From Streptomyces spiroverticillatus (lineage in GTDB: Bacteria > Actinomycetota > Actinomycetes > Streptomycetales > Streptomycetaceae): a DNA stretch of 48,937 nucleotides. The notes under the pieces are model-generated. The model worked only from the letters and a program-made list of their open reading frames with translations. It did no database searches and was not told where the DNA came from. Position numbers and translations under genes: made by a program. This document shows positions 17,519 to 25,495 of this stretch, one piece after another. Position 1 is the first letter of the stretch, and each line of letters opens with the position of its first letter. The stretch is from assembly GCA_014650415.1 (NCBI GenBank), contig BMUX01000034.1, forward strand, positions 1 through 48,937, in the 5' to 3' direction.

Positions 17519-18478
17519 ATGGCGATTGCCAAGGCCGAGCGTTTGATGAACCTGGCGCTGTGCCTGCTGGGGACGCGGCGCCCGCTCAGCAAGCGTGAGT
17601 TGAAGGAGTCGATCGAGGCCTACCTGGAGGCGGGCAACGAGGAGTCCTTCAACCGGATGTTCGAGCGCGACAAGGACGATCTGCGCGAGCTCGGTCTGGT
17701 CATCGAGACGGTGGAGAACCTGGACGGCGACGCCGGGTATCTGGCCCGCCGGGACAGCAACCGGCTGCCCGCGATCCAGCTCGACGCCGAGGAGGCCGCC
17801 GCACTGGGGCTCGCCGCGAAGGTGTGGCAGCAGGCCCGGCTCGCGGGTGCGGCCTCCGGCGCGCTCCAGAAGCTGCGCGCCGCCGGGATGCCGGAGGCGG
17901 AGGACCCGTACGCCGCGCAGCCGCACAGTGCGCTGGAGCCGAGGATTCCGGTGCACGAGGCGGCGTTCGAGCCTTTGATGCTGGCCTGCCGGGACCGGCG
18001 TCCCGTGGTCTTCGACTACCGCAAGGCGACCGCCGCCCGGCCGGAGACCCGGCAGGTGGAGCCGTGGACGCTGGAGTGCTGGCGCGGCCACTGGTACCTG
18101 GCGGGCTGGGACCGCGACCGGGGTGCGGAGCGGGTGTTCCGGCTGTCGCGGATCACCGGGAAGGTGCGCTCCAGGGCGGGGAAGTTCACCGCCGAGGTGC
18201 CCGACGTGGTGACGGTGCGCGAGACGGTGGAGAGCTGGGCGGGGGAGACCGCGACCCGCAGCGCGCTGATCAAGCTGCGTGCCGGTTCCGGGTATCCGCT
18301 GCGGTCGCGGGCGACGGCGGTGCGGGAGCTGGGCGACGGCTGGGACGAGCTGGCCATTCCGTACGGGCACGGTCTTGACGCGTGGCTGGTGGAGTTCGGC
18401 CCGGACGTGGTGGTGCTGGAGCCCGCGGATCTGCGGGCGGACGTCGTGGACCGGCTGCGCGCCGTGGCCAAGGGCTGA
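17519..18478 (+). CDS. pafB: WYL-domain transcriptional regulator PafB
   Basis: A 319-residue regulator. The N-terminal winged helix-turn-helix (about 1-70, MAIAKAERLMNLALCLLGTR) is followed by an ESFNRMFERDKDDLRELG segment and a WYL domain (about 140-230) with VVFDYRKATAA, VEPWTLECWRGHWYLAGWD (the WYL core region) and FRLSRITG. The C-terminal WCX-type extension follows. In mycobacteria PafB and PafC act together as an activator of the RecA-independent DNA-damage response, and their genes are linked to pafA. The start is ATG at 17519 behind GGAGAGAGGG. pafC begins 18 bases downstream. Confidence 0.94.
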   Translation: MAIAKAERLMNLALCLLGTRRPLSKRELKESIEAYLEAGNEESFNRMFERDKDDLRELGLVIETVENLDGDAGYLARRDSNRLPAIQLDAEEAAALGLAAKVWQQARLAGAASGALQKLRAAGMPEAEDPYAAQPHSALEPRIPVHEAAFEPLMLACRDRRPVVFDYRKATAARPETRQVEPWTLECWRGHWYLAGWDRDRGAERVFRLSRITGKVRSRAGKFTAEVPDVVTVRETVESWAGETATRSALIKLRAGSGYPLRSRATAVRELGDGWDELAIPYGHGLDAWLVEFGPDVVVLEPADLRADVVDRLRAVAKG

Positions 18479-18496
18479 GGGGCGGAGCGGTTTTTC

Positions 18497-19516
18497 ATGG
18501 CGACGAACGCGATTGACCAGACGCGGCGGATGCTGTCGCTGGTGACGTATCTGCGGGAGCGGCCCGGTGCGCACATCGAGGACGTGGCGCGGGCCTTCGG
18601 GATCACCCAGGACGAGCTGATCTCGGACCTGGACGTGCTGCCGATGTGCGGGACGAGTTTCCGGGGCGGTGACCTGCTGGACATCGACACCGACGGCGAG
18701 CGGATCTGGTGGCACAACCCCGACGACGTGGCCGAGCCGCTGCGCCTCGCGGCGGACGAGGCGACGGCGCTGCTGGTGGCGGCCCGTGCGGTCTCCACGC
18801 TGCCCGGGCTGCGCGAGGGCGACCGGCAGGCCCTGCTGCGGGCGACGGCGAAGCTGGAGGCGGCGGCCGGTGAGGCGGCCGGGGCCAGCTCCCGGCTGTC
18901 GGTGACGTTCGAGTCGGAGGGCGGGGTCTTCGCGGACGTCGACCGGGCGATCTCGGAGCGGCGTCGGCTGTGGCTGCGCTACTACTCGCCGGCCCGCGAC
19001 GAGCTGACCGAGCGCGAGGTGGACCCGATCCGCCTGTTCGCGGTCGGCCACACGTACATGGAGGCGTGGTGCCGTCTCTCGGAGGCGCGGCGCACCTTCC
19101 GCCTGGACCGGGTCGCGGAGATCAAGCTGCTCGACGAGCCGTCGGCGCCGCCGGAGATCGAGCTGCGGGACCTCTCGGAGGGCCTCGTGCAGCCCGCCGC
19201 CGAGGACCCGGAGGTCGTGGTGGAGGTGGGGCCCGGCGGGCGCTGGGTCGCCGAGTACTACCCGCACGACAGTGCCGAGGAGCTGCCCGACGGCGGGCTT
19301 CGGGTCACGCTGCGCACCCCGGACCCGGCGTCGCTGCGCAGGCTGGCGCTGCGGCTCGGGCGGGACGGGCGGATTGTGTCGCCGGTGGGGCTGGCGGTCA
19401 GCGCGCGGGAGGCGGCGCGGGAGGCCCTTTCCGCGTACGAGTCCACGGCGGGCGAGTCCACCGCGGGCGAGCCCTCCTCGTACGGGACGAAGCCGGGCGG
19501 TCTCGCCCAGCAGTAG
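18497..19516 (+). CDS. pafC: WYL-domain transcriptional regulator PafC
   Basis: A 339-residue paralogue and partner of PafB. It starts with a helix-turn-helix (TRRMLSLVTYLRERPGAHIEDVARAF in two parts, with GITQDELISDLDVL). Its WYL domain is at about 150-230, with LRYYSPARDELTEREVDPI, VGHTYMEAWCRLSEARR and FRLDRVAEIKLL, then a WCX-type domain. The gap of 18 bases to pafB shows a two-gene operon, fitting the known PafBC heterodimer. The start is ATG at 18497 with a GGGGCGGAG site upstream. Confidence 0.94.
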   Translation: MATNAIDQTRRMLSLVTYLRERPGAHIEDVARAFGITQDELISDLDVLPMCGTSFRGGDLLDIDTDGERIWWHNPDDVAEPLRLAADEATALLVAARAVSTLPGLREGDRQALLRATAKLEAAAGEAAGASSRLSVTFESEGGVFADVDRAISERRRLWLRYYSPARDELTEREVDPIRLFAVGHTYMEAWCRLSEARRTFRLDRVAEIKLLDEPSAPPEIELRDLSEGLVQPAAEDPEVVVEVGPGGRWVAEYYPHDSAEELPDGGLRVTLRTPDPASLRRLALRLGRDGRIVSPVGLAVSAREAAREALSAYESTAGESTAGEPSSYGTKPGGLAQQ

Positions 19517-19578
19517 ACGGGCGGGCGACGGGGGTGCGGCCCGCCCGGTGTGACGGAACCACCAAGGAGAGCTGGGAC

Positions 19579-19842
19579 ATGTCAGTGATGTCTGGTCCTT
19601 ACCGAGCGGCCGCCCCACCGGAGGCGGTTCTCTTCAAGGCGGCCTGCCCGGACTGCCGGGCCCGCTTCGAGCTGGACGCGGACGGTCTGCGGCTGGCGAT
19701 CGGCGGCAGCCGCCGCACCACCTTCTACTCCTTCACCTGCCCGGAGTGCGGCAACGCGGTCCGCAAGCCGGCCGGGGAGCGGATTGTGGAACTCCTCACC
19801 CGGGGCGGGGTGCGGACGCTGCGCCTCCACTCGGCCCACTGA
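19579..19842 (+). CDS. Small zinc-ribbon protein, function unknown
   Basis: An 87-residue protein with two CxxC pairs, C23/C26 (CPDC) and C54/C57 (CPEC), which should bind one zinc as a zinc ribbon. The rest is basic and has no transmembrane segment. The start is ATG at 19579 with AAGGAGA twelve bases upstream; a second in-frame ATG lies three codons later. It follows pafC by 62 bases and may be in the same operon. It could bind nucleic acid or a protein; nothing more specific is visible. Confidence 0.78.
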   Translation: MSVMSGPYRAAAPPEAVLFKAACPDCRARFELDADGLRLAIGGSRRTTFYSFTCPECGNAVRKPAGERIVELLTRGGVRTLRLHSAH

Positions 19843-19857
19843 CCCCGCGCGACCCCT

Positions 19858-19863
19858 TAGGCT
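19858..19863 (+). promoter_or_regulatory. TAGGCT -10 box, probable leaderless promoter
   Basis: TAGGCT is followed by exactly six bases (CTCCCA is part of this spacer region) and the ATG at 19870, the same arrangement as at trmI. Confidence 0.5.
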
Positions 19864-19869
19864 CCTCCC

Positions 19870-20067
19870 ATGTTCTGGCCCATGCTCGCCATCTCCCTCG
19901 GTTTCCTCGGACTCGCCGTCCTCGGCGTGCTGGCCGTGCGGGTCTTCGTCGAAGTCCGCCGCCTGGGGCGGCAGGTCGCCGAGTCCTCGCAGCGGATCAC
20001 CCTCGCCGCCGAGGACCTGGAGCGGTCCGCGGAGGGACTGGCGCGCACGGGTGAAGCCCTGCGGTAG
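19870..20067 (+). CDS. Small single-pass membrane protein, DUF948-like
   Basis: A 65-residue protein with one transmembrane helix (about 3-25) followed by an amphipathic heptad-like helix (VEVRRLGRQVAESSQRITLAAEDLERSAEGLA in successive turns). This resembles short DUF948-type proteins. It follows a probable leaderless promoter and precedes tatA by about 216 bases. Function unknown. Confidence 0.68.
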   Translation: MFWPMLAISLGFLGLAVLGVLAVRVFVEVRRLGRQVAESSQRITLAAEDLERSAEGLARTGEALR

Positions 20068-20152
20068 CCGTGGGAACGAGGGCCTCCGCCGGTGTCCGGC
20101 ACAGGGGTACGCTCGATGACTGCGGTGCCGGGAGCGAGGCACGGGCCGCAAT

Positions 20153-20211
20153 CCGGAGTACGCACGGGCATTGCCCTGTGTTTACTCCGGGGGGTTACGA
20201 TCGCTGACAGT
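20153..20211 (+). promoter_or_regulatory. Nested inverted repeats and probable tatA promoter
   Basis: CCGGAGTA (20153-20160) and TACTCCGG (20183-20190) are an 8-bp inverted repeat. Between them GGGCA-TTGCCC forms a second, inner dyad around 20170. Immediately downstream, TTACGAT (20195-20201) and TACGAA (20211 onward) are possible -10 boxes. The arrangement could be a regulator site over the tatA promoter. Confidence 0.5.
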
Positions 20212-20283
20212 ACGAAGGGCTCGGACGCATGTCCGGCCACACGCTCCACTCCCACCCCGCCGCCTCGGTGAGAAGGTCCCACT

Positions 20284-20574
20284 ATGTTCCGTCAGATCGG
20301 TGCCCCCGAACTGATCATCATCGCCCTGCTGATCCTGCTGCTGTTCGGCGCCAAGAAGCTGCCCGACATGGCGCGCTCGCTCGGCAAGTCCGCCCGCATC
20401 CTCAAGAGCGAGGCCAAGGCGATGAAGTCCGAGGGCGGCCAGAAGGCGAGCGCCCCCGCGGACCCGCCGGCGCCGGACGCCCAGACCGAGAGTGACGCCC
20501 CGCGCACCATCAAGGCCGCTCCCGGCGACGTGACCTCCCGTCCGGTGACCGAGCCGACCGACGTCAAGCGCTGA
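20284..20574 (+). CDS. tatA: Sec-independent protein translocase TatA
   Basis: A 96-residue pore-forming component of twin-arginine translocation. The short N-terminal transmembrane helix (about 6-21, APELIIIALLILLLFGAKKL) is followed by the FG hinge and the amphipathic helix (PDMARSLGKSARILKSEAKAM). The C-terminal half is a disordered Ala/Pro/Asp tail. The start is ATG at 20284 with a GAGAAGG site. tatC lies 64 bases downstream, and no tatB is present in this window. Confidence 0.96.
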   Translation: MFRQIGAPELIIIALLILLLFGAKKLPDMARSLGKSARILKSEAKAMKSEGGQKASAPADPPAPDAQTESDAPRTIKAAPGDVTSRPVTEPTDVKR

Positions 20575-20638
20575 CACCGGTCCGACGCGGACAGCCCGAA
20601 CGGTGACGGCTGCCTGTTACACGAGATGAGGACGTGGG

Positions 20639-21580
20639 TTGCTCAAGTTTGCCCGCAAGCAGGTGAAGGAAAAGGACCCCGAGGGGCGGATGCCGCTCGG
20701 GGAGCACCTGCGTGAGCTTCGCAACCGGCTCGCCAAGGCGGTCCTGGCGATCGTCGTGATCGGCATAGTCGCCCTCTTCTGGAGCGACGAGATCGTCGGG
20801 TTCCTGACCGACCCCGTGCCCAAGTGCGTGGAGGGCGGCACCAGGACCGGCGGCACCTGCGCCAACCTCACCTACCTGGACATCATGTCCCCCTTCTCCA
20901 CCACGGTGAAGGTGGCCTTCCTGACCGGTGTGGTCGTCTCCTCGCCGGTCTGGCTGTTCCAGCTGTGGGCGTTCATCGCCCCCGGTCTGCACCGCAACGA
21001 GAAGAAGTACACGTACTGGTTCGTGGGTGTGGCGGCGCCTCTGTTCGTCGCCGGCGCGTACACCGCGTACGTGATCCTGCCGGTCAGCTTCAAGGTGCTG
21101 CTGGGCATCACGCCGGACGGCTTCGAGAACCTGCTGTCCCTGGACACGATCCTCGACTTCTCGGTCCGCATGGTGCTGGTCTTCGGCGTCGCCTTCGAGG
21201 TGCCGCTGGTGATGGTCATGCTGAACTTCGCGAAGGTCGTCACCGGCAAGCAGATGGTCCGCTGGTGGCGGGCGGTCCTGATGGGCGTCTTCGTCTTCGG
21301 CGCCATCGCCACCCCGTCGACCGACCCGGTCGGCATGCTGGCGCTGTCGGGGCCGATCATCGTCCTGTACTTCATCGCGGTGGGCATCGCGATGCTCAAC
21401 GACAAGCGGCGGGCCCGCAAGGACCCGGACGCACAGCTGGACGACGACGAGGCGTCCGTGCTCGACCTCACGCCGGAGGCGGTCGGGGAGATCGAGCCGG
21501 TGGGCGCCCGGCGGGCGCTGCCGGAGCAGGCCAACGGGTCGAGCCCGAGGCAGCTCAACGGTTACGACGACATCACCTGA
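20639..21580 (+). CDS. tatC: Sec-independent protein translocase TatC
   Basis: A 313-residue membrane receptor for twin-arginine signal peptides. It begins with the family start MPLGEHLRELRNRLAKAVLAI, followed by six transmembrane helices to about residue 255, including SSPVWLFQLWAFIAPGLHRNE with the conserved Glu. The C-terminal 55 residues are acidic and cytoplasmic, longer than in E. coli. The start is TTG at 20639 with GAGGAC upstream; the only nearby ATG in frame is inside the conserved N-terminal region. A terminator-like stem follows. Confidence 0.95.
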   Translation: MLKFARKQVKEKDPEGRMPLGEHLRELRNRLAKAVLAIVVIGIVALFWSDEIVGFLTDPVPKCVEGGTRTGGTCANLTYLDIMSPFSTTVKVAFLTGVVVSSPVWLFQLWAFIAPGLHRNEKKYTYWFVGVAAPLFVAGAYTAYVILPVSFKVLLGITPDGFENLLSLDTILDFSVRMVLVFGVAFEVPLVMVMLNFAKVVTGKQMVRWWRAVLMGVFVFGAIATPSTDPVGMLALSGPIIVLYFIAVGIAMLNDKRRARKDPDAQLDDDEASVLDLTPEAVGEIEPVGARRALPEQANGSSPRQLNGYDDIT

Positions 21581-21589
21581 TCTTGTAAG

Positions 21590-21616
21590 GTCCCCCCGGA
21601 CGACGTCTGGGGGGAC
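21590..21616 (+). terminator. Hairpin after tatC overlapping the next ribosome site
   Basis: 21590-21601 and 21605-21616 pair over 12 positions (one G-T) with a 3-base loop and CTTATT behind. The right arm GGGGGGAC is also the only ribosome-site-like sequence for the GTG at 21623, so the hairpin may both end tatC transcription and mask translation of the kinase. Confidence 0.7.
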
Positions 21617-21622
21617 TTATTC

Positions 21623-22540
21623 GTGACCGGCACCGCCGATGCTGTGGCCCGTGAGATCACGCTGTTCGTCAATCCCACCGCCGGGCGCGGGCGCGGGGCG
21701 CAGACCGCCCAGCCCGCAGCCGCCGCCCTGCGCGATGCCGGTTTCTCGGTACGGACCGTCCTCGGCGTCGACGCCGACGACGCCCTGCGCCGGGCGCGGG
21801 CGGCGGTCGACGAGGGCACCGGGGCGCTGGTCGCGGTCGGCGGCGACGGGCTGGTCAACCTGGCCCTCCAGGCGGTCGCCGGGACCTCGACACCGCTGGG
21901 CGTCGTCGCGGTGGGCACCGGCAACGACTTCGCGCGGGCCCTGAGCTTTCCGGTACGGGACCCGGGTGCGGCCGGGCGGATCGCCGCCGGGGCGCTGCTG
22001 GCGGGCCGGGTGCGGGAGGTGGACCTCGGGCGGGTCGGCGGGCACTGGTTCGGCGGGGTGCTGGCGTCCGGGTTCGACTCGCGGGTCAACGACCGGGGCA
22101 ACCGGATGCGGCTGCCCGCCGGGCGGTTCAAGTACGACCTGGCGATCCTCGCCGAACTCGCCGCGTTCCAGCCGATCCCGTACCGCATGAGACTCGACGA
22201 CGGCCCGGAGCGGGAGATTGCCGCGACGCTGGTGGCCGTCGGCAACGGGACCTCGTACGGCGGCGGCATGAAGATCTGCGCGGACGCCCGCTTCGACGAC
22301 GGGCTCCTGGACGTGACCGTGGTCGGGGACTGCTCGCGGGCGACCCTGCTGAGGGTCTCCCCGCGGGTGTACGCGGGGACGCATCTCAGCCACCCCAAGG
22401 TCTCCACGTACCGTGCGAAGAAGATCACGCTGGAGGCCCCGGACATCACCGCCTACGTGGACGGAGAGCCGCTCGGGGCGCTGCCGCTGACCGCCGAGTG
22501 CGTGCCGGGGGCCGTGCGGGTGCTGGTCCCCGAGGGCTGA
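21623..22540 (+). CDS. Diacylglycerol kinase-like lipid kinase
   Basis: A 305-residue cytoplasmic/peripheral lipid kinase of the DagK/YegS family. The N-terminal domain has FVNPTAGRGRG, the nucleotide-binding GGDG at 73-76 and VGTGNDFARAL (about 97-107). The second domain is a beta sandwich with GNGTSYGGGMKICADARFDDG (in two parts) and a final PxDGE-like segment, YVDGEPLG. Likely reaction: ATP-dependent phosphorylation of diacylglycerol to phosphatidic acid, though sphingoid or other lipids are possible. The start is GTG at 21623. helY follows 73 bases downstream with its own -10 box. Confidence 0.9.
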   Translation: MTGTADAVAREITLFVNPTAGRGRGAQTAQPAAAALRDAGFSVRTVLGVDADDALRRARAAVDEGTGALVAVGGDGLVNLALQAVAGTSTPLGVVAVGTGNDFARALSFPVRDPGAAGRIAAGALLAGRVREVDLGRVGGHWFGGVLASGFDSRVNDRGNRMRLPAGRFKYDLAILAELAAFQPIPYRMRLDDGPEREIAATLVAVGNGTSYGGGMKICADARFDDGLLDVTVVGDCSRATLLRVSPRVYAGTHLSHPKVSTYRAKKITLEAPDITAYVDGEPLGALPLTAECVPGAVRVLVPEG

Positions 22541-22597
22541 GGGGCGGCCGAATTCCACGGGTCATTAAAGATCGGGCTGAGTGTCACAGGTGGCGGG

Positions 22598-22603
22598 TAG
22601 GCT
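22598..22603 (+). promoter_or_regulatory. TAGGCT -10 box upstream of the helicase
   Basis: TAGGCT ends ten bases before the ATG at 22614, so the mRNA would have no leader or one of only a few bases. A TGTCAC element upstream is a poor -35 match. Confidence 0.5.
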
Positions 22604-22613
22604 CGAAGACAAG

Positions 22614-25442
22614 ATGACAGAGGACCTCTCACCAGCCGAGCGATACGCCGCCTCCCGGATCCGCGCCGCCGAGGAGGCCACCGCGCTCCACCCCTTCCGC
22701 GCCATGTACGACTTCGACCTGGACCCCTTCCAGATCGAGGCCTGCGAGGCGCTGGAGGCGGGCAAGGGCGTGCTGGTCGCGGCGCCCACCGGCTCGGGCA
22801 AGACGATCGTCGGCGAATTCGCCGTGCACCTCGCCCTCACTCAGGGCGGCAAGTGCTTCTACACCACGCCCATCAAGGCGCTGTCCAACCAGAAGTACCA
22901 GGACCTCGTGAAGCGCTACGGCGCCGACAAGGTCGGGCTGCTCACCGGGGACAACAGCGTCAACTCGGACGCACCCGTGGTCGTCATGACCACCGAGGTG
23001 CTGCGCAACATGCTCTACGCGGGTTCCCAGTCGCTGCTGGGCCTCGCCTATGTGGTCATGGACGAGGTGCACTACCTCTCCGACCGCTTCCGGGGCGCCG
23101 TCTGGGAAGAGGTGATCATTCACCTTCCCGAGTCGGTGACGCTGGTGTCGCTGTCGGCGACCGTGTCCAACGCCGAGGAGTTCGGCGACTGGCTGGATAC
23201 CGTGCGCGGCGACACCGAGGTCATCGTCTCCGAGCACCGGCCCGTGCCCCTGTGGCAGCACGTGCTGGCCGGGCGGAAGATGTACGACCTCTTCGAGGAG
23301 TCCGACGACGGGCGCGGGGGCCGCCGCGAGGTCAACCCCGACCTGCTGCGCATGGCCCGCATGGAGAACCAGAAGACGTACAACCCGCGCGACCGCCGCA
23401 AGGGCAAGATGGTCCGCGAGGCCGACCGCGAGCGCGAGCGCCGCCAGCGCACCCGGATCTGGACACCGGGCCGCCCCGAGGTCATCGAGCGCCTCGACTC
23501 CGCCGGGCTGCTGCCCGCGATCACGTTCATCTTCAGCCGGGCCGGCTGCGAGGCCGCCGTCCAGCAGTGTTTGTACGCGGGGCTGCGGCTCAACGACGAG
23601 GACGCCCGGCTGAAGGTCCGGGAGATCGTCGAGGAGCGCACGGCGTCGATCCCCGGCGAGGACTTGCACGTACTGGGCTACTACGAGTGGCTGGAGGGCC
23701 TGGAGCGGGGCATCGCCGCCCACCACGCGGGCATGCTGCCGACCTTCAAGGAGGTCGTCGAGGAACTGTTCGTGAAGGGCCTGGTCAAGGCGGTCTTCGC
23801 GACGGAGACCCTCGCGCTCGGCATCAACATGCCCGCCAGGTCGGTGGTGCTGGAGAAGCTGGTCAAGTGGAACGGCGAGCAGCACGCCGACATCACCCCC
23901 GGCGAGTACACCCAGCTCACCGGGCGGGCCGGACGCCGGGGCATCGACGTCGAGGGGCATGCGGCGGTGCTGTGGCAGCGCGGCATGGACCCGCAGGCCC
24001 TCGCCGGGCTCGCGGGGACGCGTACGTATCCGCTGCGGTCCAGCTTCAAGCCGTCGTACAACATGGCGGTCAACCTGGTGCAGCAGTTCGGCCGGCACCG
24101 CTCCCGAGAGCTCCTTGAGACGTCGTTCGCGCAGTTCCAGGCGGACAAGTCGGTCGTCGGCATCTCCAAGCAGGTGCAGCGCAACGAGGAGGGCCTCGAC
24201 GGCTACAAGCAGGGCATGACCTGCCACCTCGGGGACTTCGAGGAGTACGCGGCCATGCGCCGCGACCTCAAGGACCGCGAGACGGAACTCGCCAAGCAGG
24301 GTGCCGCGCAGCGGCGGGCGGCGGCGGCCGACTCGCTGGAGAAGCTGAAGGTCGGCGACGTCATCCACGTACCGACGGGGAAGTTCGCGGGGCTGGCGCT
24401 CGTGCTGGACCCGGGTGTTCCGGCCGGGCGGACCAACGGCCACCGGCGGGGCTTCGAGCACCACGACGGGCCGCGCCCGCTGGTGCTCACCGCCGAACGG
24501 CAGGTCAAGCGGCTCGCGGAGATCGACTTCCCGGTGCCGGTGGAGCCGCTGGAGCGGATGCGGATCCCGAAGTCCTTCAACCCGCGCTCGCCGCAGTCGC
24601 GCCGTGACCTGGCCTCGCAGTTGCGGACCAAGGCCGGGCACATCACGCCCGAGCGGCACCGCAAGGGGCGGGCGGCGGCGGCCGACGACCGCGAGATCGC
24701 CCGGCTGCGCACCGCGCTGCGGGCCCATCCGTGCCACGGCTGCGACGAGCGCGAGGACCACGCCCGGTGGGCGGAGCGGTACTACCGACTCCAGCGCGAC
24801 ACACGGCAGTTGGAGCAGCGGATCGAGGGGCGGACGAACACCATCGCCCGCACCTTCGACCGGATTTACGCGCTGCTGACCGAGCTCGACTACCTGCGCG
24901 GCGACGAGGCCACCGAGCACGGCAAGCGACTGGCCCGGTTGTACGGGGAGTTGGACCTGCTGGCGTCCGAGTGCCTGCGCGACGGTGTGTGGGAGGGGCT
25001 GAGCCCGGCCGAACTGGCCGCGTGCGTCTCGGCGTTGGTGTACGAGTCGCGGCAGGCCGACGACGCGGTGGCGCCCAAGGTGCCCGGCGGGGCGGCCAAG
25101 GAGGCGCTCGGTGAGATGGTCCGCATCTGGGGCCGGCTCGACGCCCTGGAGGAGGACCACCGGATCAACCAGACCGAGGGCGTCGGCCAGCGCGAGCCCG
25201 ACCTCGGGTTCGCCTGGGCGGTGTTCATGTGGGCCTCCGGCAAGGGGCTCGACGAGGTGCTGCGGGAGGCGGAGATGCCCGCCGGTGACTTCGTGCGCTG
25301 GTGCAAGCAGGTCATCGACGTGCTCGGGCAGGTCGCGGCGGCTGCGCCCGCTTCCAGCGGGGGCAGCACGGTCGCGAAGAACGCGCGCAAGGCCGTGGAC
25401 GCGGTGTTGCGGGGAGTGGTGGCGTACAGCTCGGTGGGCTGA
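22614..25442 (+). CDS. helY: Ski2/Mtr4-like superfamily 2 RNA helicase HelY
   Basis: A 942-residue ATP-dependent helicase. Motif I is APTGSGKT at 57-64, TTPIKALSNQKY is motif Ia, motif II is DEVH at 150-153, and VSLSATVSN is motif III. The second RecA domain contains HHAGMLP, TETLALGINMPAR and TQLTGRAGRRG (motif VI). The C-terminal half (about 620-942) has the DSHCT-like helical domain of exosome helicases and a cysteine pair (CHGCDERE). Actinobacterial HelY is thought to act in RNA processing or decay. The start is ATG at 22614, because it sits right behind a TAGGCT box; an in-frame GTG at 22581 lies upstream of that box. Confidence 0.94.
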   Translation: MTEDLSPAERYAASRIRAAEEATALHPFRAMYDFDLDPFQIEACEALEAGKGVLVAAPTGSGKTIVGEFAVHLALTQGGKCFYTTPIKALSNQKYQDLVKRYGADKVGLLTGDNSVNSDAPVVVMTTEVLRNMLYAGSQSLLGLAYVVMDEVHYLSDRFRGAVWEEVIIHLPESVTLVSLSATVSNAEEFGDWLDTVRGDTEVIVSEHRPVPLWQHVLAGRKMYDLFEESDDGRGGRREVNPDLLRMARMENQKTYNPRDRRKGKMVREADRERERRQRTRIWTPGRPEVIERLDSAGLLPAITFIFSRAGCEAAVQQCLYAGLRLNDEDARLKVREIVEERTASIPGEDLHVLGYYEWLEGLERGIAAHHAGMLPTFKEVVEELFVKGLVKAVFATETLALGINMPARSVVLEKLVKWNGEQHADITPGEYTQLTGRAGRRGIDVEGHAAVLWQRGMDPQALAGLAGTRTYPLRSSFKPSYNMAVNLVQQFGRHRSRELLETSFAQFQADKSVVGISKQVQRNEEGLDGYKQGMTCHLGDFEEYAAMRRDLKDRETELAKQGAAQRRAAAADSLEKLKVGDVIHVPTGKFAGLALVLDPGVPAGRTNGHRRGFEHHDGPRPLVLTAERQVKRLAEIDFPVPVEPLERMRIPKSFNPRSPQSRRDLASQLRTKAGHITPERHRKGRAAAADDREIARLRTALRAHPCHGCDEREDHARWAERYYRLQRDTRQLEQRIEGRTNTIARTFDRIYALLTELDYLRGDEATEHGKRLARLYGELDLLASECLRDGVWEGLSPAELAACVSALVYESRQADDAVAPKVPGGAAKEALGEMVRIWGRLDALEEDHRINQTEGVGQREPDLGFAWAVFMWASGKGLDEVLREAEMPAGDFVRWCKQVIDVLGQVAAAAPASSGGSTVAKNARKAVDAVLRGVVAYSSVG

Positions 25443-25457
25443 GCCTGCTTCCCTGGT

Positions 25458-25491
25458 GGGCCCCGGTCGGGAGGTGTTCCGGCCGGGGCCC
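25458..25491. terminator. Convergent terminator between helY and the pseudouridine synthase gene
   Basis: 25458-25470 and 25479-25491 pair over 13 positions with one mismatch. It lies between the two convergent stop codons, with CTT following on the plus strand. Confidence 0.85.
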
Positions 25492-25495
25492 TTCG

